From Chitinophaga filiformis (GTDB lineage Bacteria > Bacteroidota > Bacteroidia > Chitinophagales > Chitinophagaceae), in assembly GCF_900102545.1 (NCBI RefSeq), contig NZ_FNBN01000007.1, forward strand, positions 347,506-411,505: a stretch of 64,000 nt of DNA, given 5' to 3'. Positions within the stretch are counted from its first letter, which is position 1; the number at the start of each line of letters is the position of its first letter. Shown one piece after another: positions 26,247 through 34,504 of the stretch. The position numbers were made by a program, and so were the translations under genes. The notes below the pieces were generated by a model. The model made no database searches and had not been told where the DNA came from. It saw nothing but the letters and a program-made list of their open reading frames with translations.

Positions 26247-27122
26247 ATGCCGAAAAAAGAAGACAATACAGAAAAGAATTTAAAAGCAGCCGGCGCCACG
26301 ATTGCCGTACACGCATTGGTGTTAGTTGTGCTGCTGCTGGCAGGCTTCTCTGCCCCGCCCCCATTACCGGATCAGGATCTTGGTATGGAGGTAAATCTCG
26401 GTACTTCGGATGAAGGTATGGGAGAAGAACAGCCTCTCAACCCAAATCCACCCAGCAGCGGTGAAGCCAGCGCTTCCACCCCGCAGAATGAGCCTGTACC
26501 TTCTGCTGACAATGCTACACAGGAAGATATCGCTACCCAGGACAATGAAGACGCCCCTGAGATCACCAAACCGGAAAAACCGGTAGAGAAACCAAGGGAA
26601 ACACCTAAAAACCTGGAGCCGCAACCTTCCAAAACACCGCCTAAAAAGAATTCAGATAATCCTCCGGCGCCTGTACCTCCTTCGCCAAAGCCTAAAGCCG
26701 TATATAGCGGTGGAAGCTCCAGCAGCAACAACAGTGGTAACAATGCCCAGAGCAGTAACAACTCTACCGGGGAAGGCAATACCGGCAAACCCGGCGACCG
26801 CGGACAGATCAATGGTAATCCTGACGGCGGCGGTTATACCGGTGGCGGACGTTCAGATTTCCGCCTCAACGGACGTACCCTGCTGAGTAAACCCTCTCTC
26901 ACCTACGACGGTGATGAATCGGGTTATATAGCCATCAATATCAAGGTGGACAGACAGGGCAATGTGATCGCAGCCTCCCACTCCCTGAAAGGCTCCACAC
27001 TGAATAATTCCCGTCTGATAGAAATCGCCAAAAGAGCGGCTACCCAGTTAAAATACAACGTTAACGACGATGCTCCTGAGGTGCAATTCGCACTTATAAG
27101 ATTTTATTTTAAAGTACAATAA
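26247..27122 (+). CDS. TonB-family energy-transducer-like protein
   Basis: 291 residues. A short cytoplasmic N-terminus and one span (about 17-38, GATIAVHALVLVVLLLAGF) are followed by a long Pro/Glu/Lys-rich stretch (about 60-150, with KPEKPVEKPRETPK) and a Ser/Asn/Gly-rich linker. The C-terminal domain (about 215-291, with SGYIAINIKVDRQGNVIAAS) is TonB-like. This is the plan of TonB/TolA-type proteins that carry energy from an ExbB-ExbD motor to the outer membrane. ExbB/ExbD genes are not in the window. A strong terminator follows. Confidence 0.85.
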   Translation: MPKKEDNTEKNLKAAGATIAVHALVLVVLLLAGFSAPPPLPDQDLGMEVNLGTSDEGMGEEQPLNPNPPSSGEASASTPQNEPVPSADNATQEDIATQDNEDAPEITKPEKPVEKPRETPKNLEPQPSKTPPKKNSDNPPAPVPPSPKPKAVYSGGSSSSNNSGNNAQSSNNSTGEGNTGKPGDRGQINGNPDGGGYTGGGRSDFRLNGRTLLSKPSLTYDGDESGYIAINIKVDRQGNVIAASHSLKGSTLNNSRLIEIAKRAATQLKYNVNDDAPEVQFALIRFYFKVQ

Positions 27123-27141
27123 TATATTTAAATATATTTGC

Positions 27142-27177
27142 ATAGGAAAAGACTAACTGTCTTTTCCTATTTCTTTT
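27142..27177 (+). terminator. Terminator of the TonB-like gene
   Basis: ATAGGAAAAGAC (27142-27153), loop TAACT, GTCTTTTCCTAT (27159-27170), then TTCTTTT: a perfect 12-bp stem. Confidence 0.88.
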
Positions 27178-27250
27178 GTAGTGCCCGCCAATAAACGGCC
27201 AGGTTTTTGCGTTATTGGGGGGAAACCGAACTGCCAACTAATTACTGTTT

Positions 27251-28720
27251 ATGCCATTTAGACTGTTTAGAGCCGCCTACTTGTTATGTGTTATTATCGT
27301 TATGTCATTACTGGGGTCGTTCAAAGCCCAGGCTCAGTTTACTTTAGGGGGATATTCGAATAGCCACTACGCCGGTATACACGGTGTTCCAAACAATCCG
27401 GCTTCTGCCGCAGGCACGCATTATAAGTGGGATGTCAACATCGCCGGCATTAATGCTGCTGCAGGCAATACGTATATCCGTTTCCCACGCTCCATCCTGC
27501 TGCATCCGCCAGATTCACTGGAAGCACTGAAAAAAAACCGTGACTACTTCCTGGATACTGCCGGTACCGGCAAACAGTTTGGCTGGGGTAACGTAGACCT
27601 GATGATGCCTTCTGTGCTCTATTCTATAGACGAACTGCAGTCAGTGGCTTTCACCTGGCGTGTACGCGCTATGGCGAATGGCGGCAACGTGACTACTGAT
27701 GTAGCCAACTTCTTCGCACAGGACTTCCCGAATCCAAACTTTACAAAGCGTCGGTACGATATGGAAATCGCCAACGGTAGTTTCCATTGGTGGAATGAAT
27801 TTGGCTTCACCTACGCCCGTGTGCTCAAAGATGATGGATCGAACGTACTGAAGGGAGGCGTTACCCTGAAATTATTATCAGGTGTTGCAGCTGGCTATGC
27901 GCAGGTTGACAATGCTACCTTCATGATGAATTCCCGCACCAGCGGTGAGATCAACGATGGTACGTTAAAAGTAGGCTACAGTGAAGGGATCGCCAATTGG
28001 GAAAGACCTAATGCGAGCAACTATAAAGTATTTGGTAACATGGGCCTGGGCATGGATGTTGGCATTACTTATGAATGGCGTGAATCAATGGATGGCCTCA
28101 ACGCTTATGATGATTCACAGTGGAATCCTGAAGCCGACGACTACCGCTTGCGTTTAGGCCTGTCCATTACCGACCTTGGTGGTATCACATATAAGAAGGC
28201 GCCTAATGTTACTGACCTGGACCTGCGTACAACAGATGTCAATCCGGATGATCTCCGTCTCCGTAATGGCGAAAGCTGGCAGCATTATTATCGCCGTATC
28301 CAGACTTACTTTACGCCGGTTGCCTCCTCCGAAAAATTCCGTATGAATACGCCTGCGGCCTTAAACCTCATGGCAGATTATAATATCGATGGCCGCTTCT
28401 TCGTCAACGCAGCTGGCCGGATGGCGTTGAACGCTGGTAAATTTGATCCGAGCAAAACTTATGTAGTGTCTTATTTCCAGGTAACGCCTCGTTATGATTC
28501 CCGTTACATCGGTGGCTACCTGCCGCTGTCTGTCAACAGGAATGGTCAGTTTGACGCTGGTCTCGGCCTTCGCCTGGGACCGCTGGTGATCGGTTCATCT
28601 ACCATGTTGTCCAACCTGTTCCAGAAGAACAAGAACCGTCTGGATGGCTTCATTGCCCTGCGTATTATTCCAATCAAGCGGGGTGAAGGAAAAATTGGAT
28701 GTCCTGCCGCTCAGTTCTAA
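27251..28720 (+). CDS. DUF5723 family outer-membrane protein
   Basis: 489 residues with a signal peptide (cleavage near SFKAQAQ, residue 30). The start of the mature part (FTLGGYSNSHYAGIHGVPNN) and alternating beta-strand text throughout match DUF5723, a family of predicted beta-barrels of Bacteroidota similar to PorV/FadL-like barrels. It sits between the TonB-like gene and folC on the same strand, each set off by its own terminator. Function unknown. Confidence 0.85.
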   Translation: MPFRLFRAAYLLCVIIVMSLLGSFKAQAQFTLGGYSNSHYAGIHGVPNNPASAAGTHYKWDVNIAGINAAAGNTYIRFPRSILLHPPDSLEALKKNRDYFLDTAGTGKQFGWGNVDLMMPSVLYSIDELQSVAFTWRVRAMANGGNVTTDVANFFAQDFPNPNFTKRRYDMEIANGSFHWWNEFGFTYARVLKDDGSNVLKGGVTLKLLSGVAAGYAQVDNATFMMNSRTSGEINDGTLKVGYSEGIANWERPNASNYKVFGNMGLGMDVGITYEWRESMDGLNAYDDSQWNPEADDYRLRLGLSITDLGGITYKKAPNVTDLDLRTTDVNPDDLRLRNGESWQHYYRRIQTYFTPVASSEKFRMNTPAALNLMADYNIDGRFFVNAAGRMALNAGKFDPSKTYVVSYFQVTPRYDSRYIGGYLPLSVNRNGQFDAGLGLRLGPLVIGSSTMLSNLFQKNKNRLDGFIALRIIPIKRGEGKIGCPAAQF

Positions 28721-28750
28721 GTATTTTAACGATAATTTTCCTGGTTGATT

Positions 28751-28758
28751 TACATTTG
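28751..28758 (+). promoter_or_regulatory. -7 box for folC
   Basis: TACATTTG, a full TAnnTTTG match, immediately before the terminator hairpin of the upstream gene. Transcription from it would begin within the hairpin, about 35 bases before the folC ATG. Confidence 0.45.
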
Positions 28759-28797
28759 GATGCCGGAACAAATAACTTTGTTCCGGCATCACTTTTA
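28759..28797 (+). terminator. Terminator of the DUF5723 gene, overlapping the folC leader
   Basis: GATGCCGGAACAAA (28759-28772), loop TAAC, TTTGTTCCGGCATC (28777-28790), then ACTTTT. Perfect 14-bp stem. It ends 11 bases before the folC start codon. Confidence 0.85.
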
Positions 28798-28801
28798 GTA
28801 T

Positions 28802-30088
28802 ATGAGCTACCAGGAAACGCTAGAATATCTGTATCAGCGGCTACCCATGTTCACCCGGGTAGGCGCCAGCGCCTTTAAAAAGGACCTGCATAATACGATC
28901 GAATTATGCAAACAACTGGGCGATCCCCAGCACCAATTCAAATCCATTCATATAGCAGGGACTAATGGCAAAGGTTCTACCAGCCATATGCTGGCAGCGA
29001 TCTTCCAGCAGGCTGGCTATAAAACGGGGTTATATACCTCTCCTCACCTCCTCGACTTCCGCGAGAGGATCCGCATCAACGGAGAAATGGTGCCAACTAC
29101 CTTTGTTACTGAGTTTGTAGAGCAGCTCAAACCCACCATCGAATCGCTCGAACCTTCGTTTTTCGAACTGACCGTGGCAATGGCTTTCCAGTACTTTGCA
29201 CTGGAACAGGTAGATGTGGCTATTATCGAAGTAGGCCTTGGCGGTAGACTTGACAGTACCAATGTCATCACTCCTGAGCTGTCTGTCATCACGAATATCA
29301 GCTATGACCACATGCAGATACTCGGTAATACCCTGCCGGAAATTGCTTCTGAAAAAGCAGGTATTATCAAGGCAGGTGTGCCAGTGGTGATCTCTGAAAC
29401 ACAGTCTGAGGTAGAGTCAGTATTTACCGACAAAGCCAAAGCACTCGGCGCGCCCATTCATTTTGCAGACCAGGAATGGCTGGTGCAGCAGTCCGAGTTT
29501 TCAGAAGGACGTCTCAAATTAGGATTACAGCATAGCCATAACGGTGATCTTAAAACTATCAATACAGATCTTACCGGCCAGTACCAGATGAAGAACATTA
29601 TGGGCGTTCTATCGGCGGTGAAAATCTTACAGCATGCAGGTTGGGAATTGCCTGAACAGACGGTGATGACGGCCCTGTCGCATGTTAAAAAACTAACCGG
29701 TTTACGTGGCCGCTGGGAGATTATTTCCCGTGACCCGCTGACGATCTTTGACGTAGGACATAACCAGGCGGGAATTACTGAAGTTGTTCAGCAACTTGAA
29801 CATATGGTATACCGGCACCTGCATATTGTGACCGGTTTTGTGAAGGATAAAGAAGTGAGTAAAGTATTACCACTATTCCCACCTGCAGCAACTTATTATT
29901 TCTGTAAGGCGCAGATACCACGGGCCATGGATGAGAAAGAACTCGCGGAAGCAGCGCACCAGCATGGATTGCGTGGGCATGATTATCCGACGGTGCAACA
30001 GGCGTATCAGGCTGCGAGACAAAATGCGCATAAGGAGGATATTGTGCTGGTGTGTGGAAGTTTCTTTGTTGTAGCGGAGGTGATGTGA
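28802..30088 (+). CDS. folC: Folylpolyglutamate synthase / dihydrofolate synthase
   Basis: Adds glutamate to dihydropteroate and to folates (Mur ligase family, cytoplasm). 428 residues with the ATP-binding motif HIAGTNGKGSTSHM (about 50-63), TSPHLLDFRERI, the second FolC signature in IIEVGLGGRLDSTNVI, and SYDHMQILG. The C-terminal domain carries RGRWEII and FDVGHNQAG. Length is normal. The start codon lies 11 bases after a terminator hairpin, so the gene must use its own promoter in the leader. Confidence 0.96.
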   Translation: MSYQETLEYLYQRLPMFTRVGASAFKKDLHNTIELCKQLGDPQHQFKSIHIAGTNGKGSTSHMLAAIFQQAGYKTGLYTSPHLLDFRERIRINGEMVPTTFVTEFVEQLKPTIESLEPSFFELTVAMAFQYFALEQVDVAIIEVGLGGRLDSTNVITPELSVITNISYDHMQILGNTLPEIASEKAGIIKAGVPVVISETQSEVESVFTDKAKALGAPIHFADQEWLVQQSEFSEGRLKLGLQHSHNGDLKTINTDLTGQYQMKNIMGVLSAVKILQHAGWELPEQTVMTALSHVKKLTGLRGRWEIISRDPLTIFDVGHNQAGITEVVQQLEHMVYRHLHIVTGFVKDKEVSKVLPLFPPAATYYFCKAQIPRAMDEKELAEAAHQHGLRGHDYPTVQQAYQAARQNAHKEDIVLVCGSFFVVAEVM

Positions 30089-30117
30089 TAACTTACCATT
30101 AAACTGACTTACCCGAT

Positions 30118-30166
30118 TTATAACAATAAGGGCGCATCAGAATGTGATGCGCCCTTATTGTTATAA
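30118..30166. terminator. 22-bp perfect hairpin between convergent genes
   Basis: A perfect 22-bp inverted repeat (30118-30139 and 30145-30166) with loop GAATG; the core is AAGGGCGCATCA/TGATGCGCCCTT, with A/T-rich ends. It lies between folC and the convergent Nudix gene and probably ends transcription from both sides. Confidence 0.85.
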
Positions 30167-30284
30167 AGAAGTCAATTAACGTTATTATCAATCTGTTGAT
30201 ATATCAGTTCATCAAGTTGTCAATCAAACATTCATTCAATTGATCAAATTGATTATTTAATCCATTTGCTAATCAGTCTATTAA
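30167..30284. repeat. AT-rich degenerate array of ATCAATT/TTGATCA words
   Basis: Repeated words such as ATCAATCTGTTGATATATCA and CAATTGATCAAATTGAT with no fixed period. No ORF. It resembles the other decayed short-repeat arrays in the window but has no REP-like element beside it. Confidence 0.45.
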
Positions 30285-30842
30285 TTACAACTTCAACTCC
30301 TTCAACTTCAACAGCGCATAGAACAGGCACGTTACGTGCAGACTTTGCATGATCTTATTTTCCTTTATCAGCGTTTCCACATCTTCCAGATCCATCAACA
30401 CCACTTCGATCTCTTCATTCTCATCCAGGTCCTGATCCTGTACTTTCCTGCCACCGGTAGCCAGGAACATGTGTGTGAGATTGTTGCTGGATGCGGGATT
30501 CGGTGCTACTGCGCCTAAAGGGATCAGCTTTTCAAAATCATATCCTGTTTCTTCCAGTAACTCCCTGCGCATGGCAAACTCCGGATTAGGATCTGTATCA
30601 TCCATGGTGCCACCAGGGATTTCCAGTAAAGTCTTTCCAATGCCCTGTCTGAATTGTCTCACCATCACGATACGTCCATCGGCTGTTACTGCTACACAGT
30701 TCACCCAGTCGTTGTATTCGAGTACATAGTAAGCGTCAACAATCTTTCCGCTGGGCGTTTCACATGTATCTTTCCGTGCTGTTAACCAATTGCTTTTGTA
30801 AATGTATTCCGAACTTAAGGTCTTCCACTCTAACGATGACAT
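30285..30842 (-). CDS. Nudix hydrolase
   Basis: 185 residues. The Nudix box is EIPGGTMDDTDPNPEFAMRR followed by ELLEETGY; the RELLEETG part that binds the metal is complete, while the first half has one extra residue and Asp in place of the usual Glu. Position and flanks resemble ADP-ribose pyrophosphatases, so cleavage of ADP-ribose or a similar nucleoside diphosphate derivative is likely. It follows the BstA-like gene by 19 bases on the minus strand and probably shares its transcript. Confidence 0.9.
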   Translation of the reverse strand: MSSLEWKTLSSEYIYKSNWLTARKDTCETPSGKIVDAYYVLEYNDWVNCVAVTADGRIVMVRQFRQGIGKTLLEIPGGTMDDTDPNPEFAMRRELLEETGYDFEKLIPLGAVAPNPASSNNLTHMFLATGGRKVQDQDLDENEEIEVVLMDLEDVETLIKENKIMQSLHVTCLFYALLKLKELKL

Positions 30843-30861
30843 AATCCGTCTGTTTAATGAT

Positions 30862-31398
30862 TTATTTCCAGTTGTTTCTCTCCTTCAGTCTTTCTATATG
30901 TGCCAGGTGATGTTTACCATGCCATGAATAAGTGCCGGCAACACTCTTTAATACGAGGGTCTTTCCGCTTTCAGGATGAACAAAGGTACGTTGCCATTGC
31001 TCGTCTGTCAGGTTTTCCAGCAGGTTCACCCAGCGGGTATGTAAAGCGTGTAGTAAAGTCAGTGATACATTGATCGGCGTTTTTGCCACATCCGGCAGCT
31101 GTGCCCAGGCAGCTTCATTGTATGCTTTGATAGTTGGATTATCTTCTGTCAATGCCCACTTAAAACGTGTCATTGCGTTGGTATGACTATCTACCAGGTG
31201 ATGCACTACCTGCGCTACTGTCCAGCCATCAGGCCTGTAAGGTGTTGCCAGTTGTGCAGCATCCAATGTCTGAACGGCTATTTCCACCAGCGAAGGCAAA
31301 TATTTGATGTCATTGATATACCCCTTAAGTACGGAGGCGCTGATTTCAGCAGGCGCCTCAAATTTTCCAATAGGATATTTTAATTGCTCAAGATCCAT
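30862..31398 (-). CDS. DinB/YfiT family, putative bacillithiol transferase (BstA-like)
   Basis: 178 residues, four-helix DinB fold. The three metal-binding histidines can be placed: one in AQVVHHLVDS (66 or 67) and two in SWHGKHHLAH (His160 and His164). The start LKYPIGKFEAPAEIS and the pattern PDGWTVAQVVHHLVDS are characteristic of YfiT/BstA, which attach bacillithiol to electrophiles. The bacillithiol pathway is supported by bshB1 at 11391-12122. The Nudix gene follows it closely, 19 bases downstream on the same strand. Confidence 0.88.
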   Translation of the reverse strand: MDLEQLKYPIGKFEAPAEISASVLKGYINDIKYLPSLVEIAVQTLDAAQLATPYRPDGWTVAQVVHHLVDSHTNAMTRFKWALTEDNPTIKAYNEAAWAQLPDVAKTPINVSLTLLHALHTRWVNLLENLTDEQWQRTFVHPESGKTLVLKSVAGTYSWHGKHHLAHIERLKERNNWK

Positions 31399-31424
31399 TA
31401 TCTAAATATTAGGAATTAAAACTG

Positions 31425-31620
31425 ATCATTCATGAATCAAAAAATCCGGAATCAACATTTGCAATCACATCCGGAGTCATTACCCACCATCATCTGGAAT
31501 CGTCATTTGTAATCACCATCCAGAGTCATACCCGCTATCACTATCTGGAATTATTATCTGTAACCGTTATCCGAACCATCACCTACAATCATTTATCCCG
31601 AATCAATTCTCCCCGATGGC
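31425..31620. repeat. Degenerate tandem array (ATCCGGAATCA-like units)
   Basis: About seven decayed units of 20-25 bases, such as ATCCGGAATCAACATTTGCA and ATCTGGAATCGTCATTTGTA, in the 377-base gap between the BstA-like gene and the ABC ATPase. REP-like copy E follows within about 65 bases. Confidence 0.7.
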
Positions 31621-31684
31621 TACCCACAATCGAATATCACTGTCCCTCGGTCCGTGGGCGGTTGCACCCATGTTATATTTTTGT

Positions 31685-31734
31685 CCCGGGGCGTTGCAAC
31701 CCGGGGCGACAAAGAGCAGGACTCCTACGGAGTC
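31685..31734 (+). repeat. REP-like two-palindrome element, copy E
   Basis: CCCGGG-gcgttgcaa-CCCGGG (31685-31705), spacer GCGACAAAGAGCAG, then GACTCC-TAC-GGAGTC (31720-31734). A weaker first-palindrome remnant (GTGGGCGGTTGCACCCAT) precedes it. Confidence 0.82.
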
Positions 31735-31775
31735 ATATTGATCAGGCGTCCAGGTAATTGCAAAAGTGCTATCCT

Positions 31776-32540
31776 CTATTCTTCTCTCAACCCCTTCCCT
31801 GTCATATGAATAAACACATCTTCCAGGTTCGCCTTTTTCACTTCTTTCTTCCGCTCAAAGCCACCTGCCACCAGCTGATCGATGAGGGTATCAGGAGATT
31901 CCAGCGCAATGATCTTTCCGCTATCCACGATAGCGCAGCGATCGCAGAGGAATTCAGCTTCATCCATATAGTGGGTGGTAATAACAACCGTAGTGCCTTT
32001 TGAACGTACTTCCAGGATCAGATCCCAAAGGTTGCGTCTAGCCTGAGGGTCCAGACCGGTAGTAGGTTCATCCAGGAAAATGATCTTAGGCTTATTGATA
32101 AGCGTTGTAGCAATAGAAAACCGCTGTTTTTGTCCGCCGGAGAGGTCTTTGAAATAGGCTTTAGCCTTATCCTCGAGGTTGAAAGCGGCGAGCAGTTCTT
32201 TCGGGTTCACATCGTGATTATACAAGCCGCAGAATAGGGTGATCAGCTCTGTCAGATTGAGCCTTGGATAATAACCGGAGCTCTGTAGCTGTACCCCTAT
32301 CAGCTTTTTAATGGATTCGGGGTCTTTGTCGAGATCGATACCATCTACGATCACTGTACCTGAGGTCTTATCCCGGAGGGTCTCAATGATCTCAAGGGTG
32401 GTGGATTTACCAGCCCCGTTGGGACCTAACAATCCGAAGATCTCATTTTCATATACATCAAAGCTGATGCCTTTAACTGCCGTAAAATCGCCGTATGTCT
32501 TAACCAGGTCTTTTACTTCAATAATCTTCCTCTTTTCCAT
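31776..32540 (-). CDS. ABC transporter ATP-binding protein
   Basis: 254 residues. Walker A is GPNGAGKST (39-47), signature LSGGQKQR (133-140), Walker B IIFLDEPT (Asp157, Glu158), and the H-loop is VITTHYMDEA. The sequence is closest to ABC-2 type exporters (drug or lipid export, CcmA/DrrA-like ATPases). No permease gene is next to it on either side, so its partner is encoded elsewhere. A REP-like element lies 42 bases past its stop codon. Confidence 0.93.
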   Translation of the reverse strand: MEKRKIIEVKDLVKTYGDFTAVKGISFDVYENEIFGLLGPNGAGKSTTLEIIETLRDKTSGTVIVDGIDLDKDPESIKKLIGVQLQSSGYYPRLNLTELITLFCGLYNHDVNPKELLAAFNLEDKAKAYFKDLSGGQKQRFSIATTLINKPKIIFLDEPTTGLDPQARRNLWDLILEVRSKGTTVVITTHYMDEAEFLCDRCAIVDSGKIIALESPDTLIDQLVAGGFERKKEVKKANLEDVFIHMTGKGLREE

Positions 32541-32630
32541 GCGTCTAAATTAATGCAAATAGCGACAGGCTGCAAGCCCATAAGGTAAAAAGCACCTTTG
32601 TGACGATAAAACAAAGGATTATGACATAAA

Positions 32631-32682
32631 TAAAACCGCCCTTTTCCTCCGGACCCAAAACGAATCCAGGATGAAAAGGGCG
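32631..32682 (-). terminator. Terminator of the CAP-domain lipoprotein gene
   Basis: CGCCCTTTTC (32637-32646) pairs with GAAAAGGGCG (32673-32682); extra pairing inside. On the minus strand it is followed by GTTTTATTTAT. It lies 20 bases past the stop. Confidence 0.75.
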
Positions 32683-32701
32683 CTTAAATCAAGCCTACGG
32701 C

Positions 32702-33232
32702 TTATTTCTTAACAAAAAACTGCGTAAAGTAAGTAATCCTTCCTTTAGGCGCAGCTCCAATACCGATCATATTGAAATCTCCCAGCATATTCCGGCGGTG
32801 GCCAGGACTCTTAATCCACCCATCAACCACGCCTTTCGCATCCAGGGTACCATAGGCGACATTTTCACCAACACCAGACACCCCATGGAACTTCAGTGTC
32901 ACAGCGTCATTACGAATCTCAAACTGGTCATGTCCAAAAGGCACCTTCCCGGACGCCATGTTCTCGCTATGCTTCTGTGCCAGCAGTGAACAATACGATT
33001 CCAGTTTCAGTGGCGGCAATCCTTTCGATGCCCTGAACTCATTCGTGTAGTAAAGAATATCCTTTATCAGTTTGGCGTCTCCTGATCCGGTGGGCTCCTC
33101 ACCTACCGCCGTAGGAGGATTCCCCTTAACAGGCGTAGTTTTGGCAGGCACGGCCGACCTTGAACAGGAAAATACGAGCAAATGAAAGGTCAAAGCGAAT
33201 AAAAATACGGTAAATGTGAGCTTCCGGGTCAT
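32702..33232 (-). CDS. CAP-domain (SCP/PR-1) lipoprotein
   Basis: 176 residues. A signal peptide ends in LLVFSCSRS, a lipobox, so it is probably a lipoprotein. A CAP domain follows (about 50-170), with NEFRASKGLPPL, the His-containing AQKHSENMASG and the pair HDQFEIRN and SPGHRRNMLGDF, which give the usual His/Glu cavity residues. Bacterial CAP proteins of this type are secreted; their biochemical role is unclear. A -7 box lies at 33265. Confidence 0.88.
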   Translation of the reverse strand: MTRKLTFTVFLFALTFHLLVFSCSRSAVPAKTTPVKGNPPTAVGEEPTGSGDAKLIKDILYYTNEFRASKGLPPLKLESYCSLLAQKHSENMASGKVPFGHDQFEIRNDAVTLKFHGVSGVGENVAYGTLDAKGVVDGWIKSPGHRRNMLGDFNMIGIGAAPKGRITYFTQFFVKK

Positions 33233-33264
33233 AGTAGTGTGTATGGTAATAAATTAAAATTAGA

Positions 33265-33272
33265 CAAATATA
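33265..33272 (-). promoter_or_regulatory. -7 box for the CAP-domain gene
   Basis: Minus strand TATATTTG, a full TAnnTTTG match, 32 bases upstream of the ATG. Confidence 0.4.
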
Positions 33273-33325
33273 ACCAGTGCTGGTTTAGCAATAGTTATAC
33301 CAAAAGCTCATATTTCACTTTTTTA

Positions 33326-34330
33326 CTAACTATTTACTATTCGCTGCCATACATCCATCATGTTTTTCGACCCTAAAAAGACAGGTACCCGCTGGTGTAA
33401 TTTGGATGGCTTCAGCTCCAGAAGACGTTGTTTACCAGTCGCCATTGCCAGTCCACCAGCTTTTTCCATGATGAAGGACATGGGGTTGCACTCATAACAT
33501 AAACGCAAACGCCCCCCTGCATATTTTCCAAAAGCAGGATACATGAAAATACCTCCCTGGATCAGGGTACGATGTACCTCCGCAACCATACACCCTACAA
33601 AACGGTGACGGTAGATCTTGTCATGTTCAGTCTTAGCCAGGAAATAGTCAATCGCCTTACGGATCTTATCCTCGTACAGATGGTAGTAACCGATATTGAC
33701 AGAAAAGATATCGCTTTCCGGAGGGCATTTCAGATTAGGATGCGACAGGCAGAACTCTCCGATGGAAGGATCGAGGGTAAAGCCCTGTACACTACGCCGG
33801 GTAGCATATACCAGCATGGTAGAAGAACCGTAGATGACATATCCTGCAGCGATCTGCACATAACCCGGCTGCAGGAAGTCTTCCAGTTCACAGACACTGC
33901 CTGTTGACGTAAGCCGGCGATATACGGAAAAGATGGTGCCGATAGACACATTCACGTCAATATTGCCCGATCCATCCAGAGGGTCCAGCAACACGACGTA
34001 CTTAGAGTTTTTTGAGTACTCGTCATCAAACGCGATGAAGTTCTCTTCTTCTTCCGATGCTACGCCGCAGCAATAGATGCTGCTACGCAGGGAGCTGATG
34101 AACTGATCATTGGCGAATTCGTCCAGTTTCTTGACCGATTCCCCCTGTACATTGGTCTTTCCTACATCACCGAGGATATCGGCAATACCAGCCTTGTTGA
34201 CCTCTACATTGACCCGCTTCGCGGCCAGACCTATATCACGCAGTAAACCAGATAGTTGTCCTGTTGCACCGGGGTAATTCCTAAGCTCCTGGATAGTAAA
34301 TTCGTCCAGGGTCATTACTTTTCTGTTCAT
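33326..34330 (-). CDS. fbp: Class I fructose-1,6-bisphosphatase
   Basis: Removes the C1 phosphate of fructose 1,6-bisphosphate in gluconeogenesis. 334 residues from ATG 34330 (MNRKVMTLDEFTIQEL), the usual length; the frame from 34375 adds 15 residues without family support. The metal/active site is LLDPLDGSGNIDVNVSIGT, with the Glu-rich ASEEEENF before it and YPAFGKYAGGRLRLCYE near the C-terminus. It is divergent from the aspartokinase gene across a 174-base gap. Confidence 0.96.
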   Translation of the reverse strand: MNRKVMTLDEFTIQELRNYPGATGQLSGLLRDIGLAAKRVNVEVNKAGIADILGDVGKTNVQGESVKKLDEFANDQFISSLRSSIYCCGVASEEEENFIAFDDEYSKNSKYVVLLDPLDGSGNIDVNVSIGTIFSVYRRLTSTGSVCELEDFLQPGYVQIAAGYVIYGSSTMLVYATRRSVQGFTLDPSIGEFCLSHPNLKCPPESDIFSVNIGYYHLYEDKIRKAIDYFLAKTEHDKIYRHRFVGCMVAEVHRTLIQGGIFMYPAFGKYAGGRLRLCYECNPMSFIMEKAGGLAMATGKQRLLELKPSKLHQRVPVFLGSKNMMDVWQRIVNS

Positions 34331-34504
34331 GTATAATGGATTAGTTTTCTCATAACTGTGAGCTGCCACATGCATTCTTCCTCTAATTTACCGAAACAGG
34401 CGCTATTTTAATGGAACTGTCATTTTCAGGCAAACAAATTTTAAAACAAATTTAAAGTTGTCTTACTTTGCCCCGTATTTTTTTCACGGAAGATTCAAGC
34501 ATAT

